From: Spirosoma linguale DSM 74
GTDB lineage: Bacteria; Bacteroidota; Bacteroidia; Cytophagales; Spirosomataceae
Assembly: GCA_000024525.1 (NCBI GenBank)
Contig: CP001769.1
Coordinates: 496,001-560,000, forward strand
Direction of reading: 5' to 3'
Length of the DNA: 64,000 nt
Position 1 is the first letter of the stretch; each line of letters starts with the position of its first letter. Of the stretch, positions 59,935 through 64,000 are shown in pieces. Position numbers and translations under genes: made by a program. The notes beneath the pieces are model-generated. The model did not search any database. It was not told the DNA's origin and saw only the letters and a list, made by a program, of their open reading frames with translations.

Positions 59935-61116
59935 ATGAAAAAATACGACTTCATCATTGCCGGAGGAGGCATGGCTGGTTTAAGCCTTGCCTATTATCTT
60001 AGCCAGTCACCGCTGCGGAATCATAGCATTTTGATTCTTGACCGGGAAATAAAAAACAGCAATGACCGGACCTGGTGTTTCTGGGACCGGAAAAAGGGCG
60101 TTTCGGGCCGCGAACCGGCGCGTATGAACGCCTTTGAGTCAATTCTTTTCCGTACCTGGAGCAAAGTGAGCTTTCATGGAACAACCCATGCCGGGCTGCT
60201 GGATATGGGGCCGTACGACTACAAGATGCTGCGCGGCATAGACTTCTACGAATTTGTTCAGCGCGAACTGGCCAATCATCCGACAATTGAACGCAGGCAG
60301 GCAACCATCAACCGTATTAAAGATACCCCGCAGGGTGGATTCGTTATTGCGGATGATGAACCATACATTGCCGACTACGTATTCGACAGCACCTTTTCCC
60401 TCAAACTGGATCAATCCGAAAACCATAACCTGCTCCAGCATTTCAAGGGATGGGTCATCACCACGGAGAAGCCGTGTTTTAATCCGCATGAGCCCGAAAT
60501 AATGGACTTTCGAATCCATCAGCATGGCGATTGCCGGTTCGTGTATGTACTGCCTTTCACGGAAAAATCGGCACTGGTTGAGTTTACCCTCTTCAATGAT
60601 AAGCTGTTATCTGAACCAGAATACGATCTTGAAATCCGCAATTACATCGCCCAATTCCTGAATACCGGAGCTTATGAAATAAGCGAAACAGAGTATGGCG
60701 TTATTCCCATGTCGGACGAAGCAACGCAGGAGAATCCGTCAGAACATATTATTCGGATTGGCACATCCGGCGGATACACAAAACCCTCGACCGGGTATAC
60801 CTTTCAGCGAACCCAGCGCTACTTGCAGAGCATTGTCGATAATCTGGTACAAACCGGCAAACCCCAACGGCCTGTAAGCTGGTTGAAAAAGCGGTTTAAA
60901 CTTTACGACAGTATCTTCCTGAACGTACTCGAAAAGCACCGCCATCCGGCCGACGACATCTTTACGAGGGTCTATGCCGGCAATCCCGGACGCGTTTTCA
61001 CTTTTCTTGATGAAGAAACACGCTTTATCGACGAGCTGAGGTTGTTTGCCACGATGCCGTTTATGCCATTTCTTAAGGCTTTGTTTGACGTAATACGTCG
61101 GAAGCTATTCGGTTAA
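59935..61116 (+). CDS. Lycopene beta-cyclase family protein
   Basis: 393 aa. The FAD-binding start DFIIAGGGMAGLSLAYYL and DREIKNSNDRTWCFWDRKKG, with DRTWCFW, are signatures of the CrtY-type lycopene cyclases that form beta-carotene in yellow/orange Bacteroidota. MDFRIHQHGDCRFVYVLPF, EYGVIPMSDEATQENPS and RIGTSGGYTKPSTGYTF follow. The membrane-side C-terminal helix region FATMPFMPFLKALFDVI is present. No other carotenoid genes are in the window. Confidence 0.9.
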   Translation: MKKYDFIIAGGGMAGLSLAYYLSQSPLRNHSILILDREIKNSNDRTWCFWDRKKGVSGREPARMNAFESILFRTWSKVSFHGTTHAGLLDMGPYDYKMLRGIDFYEFVQRELANHPTIERRQATINRIKDTPQGGFVIADDEPYIADYVFDSTFSLKLDQSENHNLLQHFKGWVITTEKPCFNPHEPEIMDFRIHQHGDCRFVYVLPFTEKSALVEFTLFNDKLLSEPEYDLEIRNYIAQFLNTGAYEISETEYGVIPMSDEATQENPSEHIIRIGTSGGYTKPSTGYTFQRTQRYLQSIVDNLVQTGKPQRPVSWLKKRFKLYDSIFLNVLEKHRHPADDIFTRVYAGNPGRVFTFLDEETRFIDELRLFATMPFMPFLKALFDVIRRKLFG

Positions 61117-61159
61117 CTAGCTGAATGTGTACCGTGAATGCCTGGGTGCTGGCAGACAA

Positions 61160-64000
61160 TTAGGCAGGAGGTAAAGGAAGTTTGATCATAAAATCTGCAA
61201 ATTGTCCTTCGCTGGTATCGACACTCAATTCACCTTCATGGCCTTTTGTAATAATGTCATAGCTGAGTGATAAGCCCAGGCCGGTGCCCTGACCGCTGGG
61301 TTTGGTTGTAAAAAAAGGCTGGTAGATCTTTTCGAGTACTGTCTGCGGAATGCCGAGTCCATTATCGCGTATCCGTAGCTCAACGAAAGTTGGGTGCCGA
61401 CGGGTACTAACCCTTATTTCAGGCTCATAGTCCGCAGCTCTGCCTTTCTGTTTCGCAGCTATCGAATAAAACGCATTGTTGAATAGATTCAGAAGCACCC
61501 GGCCAATGTCCTGTGGCACTACATCCAGGACACCAATCGTAGGGTCGAAGTCTGTGACCAGGTGAACCGTAATTGATTTATCGTTTACGCGGACTCCCTG
61601 ATAAGCCAGACGCAGATGCTCATCAATCAGTTTGTTCAGGTTGGTCGGAAACTTTTTCCCGTTGCTGAAACGGCTGTGCTGTAGCATGTTTTTTACAATA
61701 GAGTCGGCCCGTTTGCCATGATGATTAATTTTTTGGAGGTTGGCCTGTATGTAGCTGGCCAGGGTGGCGGCATTTGCCTGCTGGCCATTTGCCAATAGAT
61801 CGAGAAGCTCTCCGGCCAGTTCAGTACTTACTTCCGAAAAGTTGTTGACGAAGTTGAGCGGGTTTTGAATTTCATGCGCAATACCCGCCGTCAATTCGCC
61901 CAGCGAAGCCATTTTTTCCCGATGAATCAATTGTCGTTGGGTAGAGGTCAGCTCGGTCAGGGTTTTTTCCAGGCTGTCGCGCTGCAATGCCAGTTCATCG
62001 CTCTGCCGCCGAATCTCGTTAGTTCGATTGGCTATAATATCTTCCAACTGCCGATTAGCCAGGAGTAACTTTCGGGATCGATACGTCGCCAATGCCCACA
62101 TACTGCCCAGCCCGGTTAATGTATACAGCACATAAGCAGGCCAAGTTTGCCACCAGGGGGCAAGAATCTGGATGGTAAGTGGGCTTTCGAGCTGGCGCCA
62201 GACGCCATCGCTATTAGCTGCTTTGACCTGAAAAGTATACTTTCCGGCCGGTAAATTCGTGTAGCTGGCAAATCGACGGCTCCCGTTTTTTATCCAGTCA
62301 TTGTCAATACCGCTTAGCTTATAGGCGTATTGATTTCGCTCCGGCAGGCCATACGTCAGGGCTACGAATTCAAACGACAGATAGTTTTCATGATGAGCCA
62401 GCGTATATTGTTTACGAGTTACCGGCAAAAAGCTATCGCCTACTTTAAACGTGGTAACGTAAACCGGAAAGGGTTGCCTGTCGGTTTGAATACTGTCGGG
62501 ATTGAACCGAACCAGCCCGTTGAGGGTACCAAAGAAAAGCGAGTTCCCGGACCGCGACACGGTATTTACCCGGAAGTCGTTATTTGGCAACCCGTCGTTG
62601 TTGTCGTAAGGACGAAACGATCTAGTTCGCGGATCAAACCGGCAAAGGCCCTTTTTGGTGCTCAGCCACAAGTAGCCTCGGTTGTCTTCCGTTATACCAA
62701 TAATCCAGTCGCTGGGTAGGCCGTCTTTGGTGGTAAGGTGTGAAAATTTGCCGGTTTTTGGATCAAACCAGTTTAGGCCGCCCCGGGTACTACCCAGCCA
62801 GATGGTGCCTGACTTGTCCTCATAAATGGTCCCGATCTCGTTGCTGTTTAACTGTCCCGGTTTCATGCCGGCTCTGTAGTGGGTAAATCGTCCCGATTGT
62901 GGATTTAATCTACTCAACCCTTTACCCCGAAGGGTTAGCCAGATATCGCCCGTCTGGCTGATCAGCATACCATAAATATACTTTTCGGGTAAGCCGCTCG
63001 TATCCGATGGGTTATACTTGTAATACGTGAATTTCGAGTTGAGAGGGTCGAAGGATGCTGCCCCGCCTTCACCACTCAGCCATATTTTGCCGTTTTTGCC
63101 CCGACCAACAAACTGGGCTGCAACTTCGGTCGGAAATTTAATGGAGCGGTTCGTGAGCTGATCCAGTTGATAAAGACCATCCCATGTACCAATCCAAAGT
63201 TTGTCTTGGCCATCCTGAAACAGGGCATGGAGGTTGTTTTTATGTTGTGGTGTGTTGCCAAACAGGCTTGCCGGAATTTCGGTAATCTGATTTGTCCGTA
63301 AATTCAATCGATACAGGTTTTCCTGATTACTGAACCAGACCCGGTTGCGGCTATCTATTGCCAGCGAAGCGACTTTATTTTCAGGCAGATTGACGATTCC
63401 TACACTGCGTCTTATCTGATACGTTGTAAACGGTTTAGTATTGAGTGCCTGTTTGTCGATACCGTTATCGGTACCTGCCCAGAGCGTACCAGCCCGGTCG
63501 TGATAAACAGCCTGCACATTCATACTCCCTAAATTATGGAGTGCATCCGGATTGGGAAGGTAGGTGAACGCCTGTGACGTTTTGGTGTCTATACGTTGCA
63601 ACCCATCGGTTGTACCCATCCACATAAAACCCTGCTGGTCGCGGTGGAGTGCGCCCAGATACATATACTTGTTGATTGTGCCTTTCGTGGCATGAGGCAC
63701 AATCCGGAGGGGTGAATGGCGGAGGTCAAGCTGAAAAAGGCCTTTCCCAACGGCACCAAGCCAGAGAACATCGTTGCTGTCCAGATACATGGGGCCGAAC
63801 CAGGGCTGCGGGTCCGTCGCTTTTTGAACGGGCATCAGTGCAAAGTGGCCGGTCTGCCGATCAAATAAATACAACCCCTGCGAGGTAGTTACCCAAAATC
63901 GGTTTTGCCGATCTTCGAAAACGCTTTTTACCGGAACTTCCCGTTTGGGCGATGGGTACAGCGTGAAATGATGTCTTTCCGGTTCATACCGAATAAGTCC
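61160..64000 (-). CDS. Two-component-regulator-propeller sensor histidine kinase (5' end beyond window)
   Basis: The open frame runs to the right edge without a stop, so the N-terminus lies beyond 64000; the TTG at 63872-63874 is not its true start. It has many Reg_prop blades (e.g. DVLWLGAVGKGLFQL, GTIWLGSTRGGLNWF), then a Y_Y_Y domain (NQYAYKLSGIDNDWIKNGS), one helix (YVLYTLTGLGSMWALAT), a coiled coil, HisKA with HEIQNPLNFVNNFSEVS (phosphorylated His), and HATPase with NLFNNAFYSI and GTGLGLSLSYDI. There is no receiver or DNA-binding domain in the visible C-terminus, unlike the hybrid two-component systems of glycan loci. Confidence 0.92.
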   Translation of the reverse strand, partial: GLIRYEPERHHFTLYPSPKREVPVKSVFEDRQNRFWVTTSQGLYLFDRQTGHFALMPVQKATDPQPWFGPMYLDSNDVLWLGAVGKGLFQLDLRHSPLRIVPHATKGTINKYMYLGALHRDQQGFMWMGTTDGLQRIDTKTSQAFTYLPNPDALHNLGSMNVQAVYHDRAGTLWAGTDNGIDKQALNTKPFTTYQIRRSVGIVNLPENKVASLAIDSRNRVWFSNQENLYRLNLRTNQITEIPASLFGNTPQHKNNLHALFQDGQDKLWIGTWDGLYQLDQLTNRSIKFPTEVAAQFVGRGKNGKIWLSGEGGAASFDPLNSKFTYYKYNPSDTSGLPEKYIYGMLISQTGDIWLTLRGKGLSRLNPQSGRFTHYRAGMKPGQLNSNEIGTIYEDKSGTIWLGSTRGGLNWFDPKTGKFSHLTTKDGLPSDWIIGITEDNRGYLWLSTKKGLCRFDPRTRSFRPYDNNDGLPNNDFRVNTVSRSGNSLFFGTLNGLVRFNPDSIQTDRQPFPVYVTTFKVGDSFLPVTRKQYTLAHHENYLSFEFVALTYGLPERNQYAYKLSGIDNDWIKNGSRRFASYTNLPAGKYTFQVKAANSDGVWRQLESPLTIQILAPWWQTWPAYVLYTLTGLGSMWALATYRSRKLLLANRQLEDIIANRTNEIRRQSDELALQRDSLEKTLTELTSTQRQLIHREKMASLGELTAGIAHEIQNPLNFVNNFSEVSTELAGELLDLLANGQQANAATLASYIQANLQKINHHGKRADSIVKNMLQHSRFSNGKKFPTNLNKLIDEHLRLAYQGVRVNDKSITVHLVTDFDPTIGVLDVVPQDIGRVLLNLFNNAFYSIAAKQKGRAADYEPEIRVSTRRHPTFVELRIRDNGLGIPQTVLEKIYQPFFTTKPSGQGTGLGLSLSYDIITKGHEGELSVDTSEGQFADFMIKLPLPPA

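Noticed and set aside
1..64000. Insertion sequences, phage genes, tRNA or rRNA genes
   Set aside because: None of the open frames shows a transposase, integrase or phage domain, and I could not recognise any tRNA or rRNA by eye; a covariance-model scan would settle the tRNA question.

Overview
The window looks like chromosome of a Cytophagales bacterium (phylum Bacteroidota), most like Spirosoma or a close relative. The signs are a SusC/SusD outer-membrane pair with a FecR regulator, many OmpA-like and beta-barrel envelope proteins, DUF3857, DUF2851 and NIPSNAP proteins, a CrtY-type lycopene cyclase, a LytS/LytTR two-component pair, a propeller-type sensor kinase, and promoter sites of the Bacteroidota type (TTTG, then TAnnTTTG) in place of classical -35/-10 boxes. 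Genus is inferred from gene content and style only.

Layout. 1-5 kb: OmpA-family end, Gfo/Idh/MocA lipoprotein, NIPSNAP protein, solitary alpha-E protein, beta-barrel protein. 5-12 kb: glycogen branching enzyme with a maltokinase-like protein, a SnoaL-like protein, a FabG-like reductase, and a tiny membrane peptide abutting a lipid kinase. 12-18 kb: HD alarmone-hydrolase candidate, an AT-rich unknown gene, then argG, a family 9 glycosyltransferase and argC. 18-25 kb: sugar-acid cluster (FGGY kinase, fuconolactonase-like amidohydrolase, FAH-family hydrolase, SDR dehydrogenase, UxaA-family dehydratase) interrupted by a Uma2 nuclease gene. 25-36 kb: NagX-like membrane protein, adenine deaminase, ECF sigma factor, RarA, LytTR/LytS pair, proBA and aat. 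36-47 kb: two DUF3857/transglutaminase-like proteins, an LEA-like lipoprotein, a PmoA-like protein, a DJ-1/PfpI protein, rfbC, pyrF and a DUF2851 protein. 47-56 kb: a saccharide locus on the minus strand (FecR, SusC, SusD, TIM-barrel sugar isomerase, DUF1080 3-keto-disaccharide hydrolase, Gfo/Idh dehydrogenase). 56-64 kb: beta-barrel proteins, OsmC, lipA, lycopene cyclase and a sensor kinase that runs off the window.

How genes work together. Two pathways can be proposed from neighbourhood. The 19-25 kb genes supply most of a non-phosphorylative L-fucose-type route (lactonase, dehydratase, 2-keto-3-deoxy acid dehydrogenase, diketo-acid hydrolase). The 46.9-55.9 kb genes combine import of an oligosaccharide with the oxidise-then-cleave 3-keto-glycoside route. 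Both are inferences from family and context.

The most unusual feature is structural. At least a dozen gaps hold long, nearly perfect inverted repeats with arms of 13 to 56 bp, many built from short near-tandem words. Some share sequence with each other at distant sites, including a 27-nt identity flanking the 57.9-59.8 kb block. A separate 0.3-kb inverted-repeat element at 674-990 supplies the ends of both genes beside it. No tRNA, rRNA, insertion sequence, CRISPR array or phage gene was recognised.
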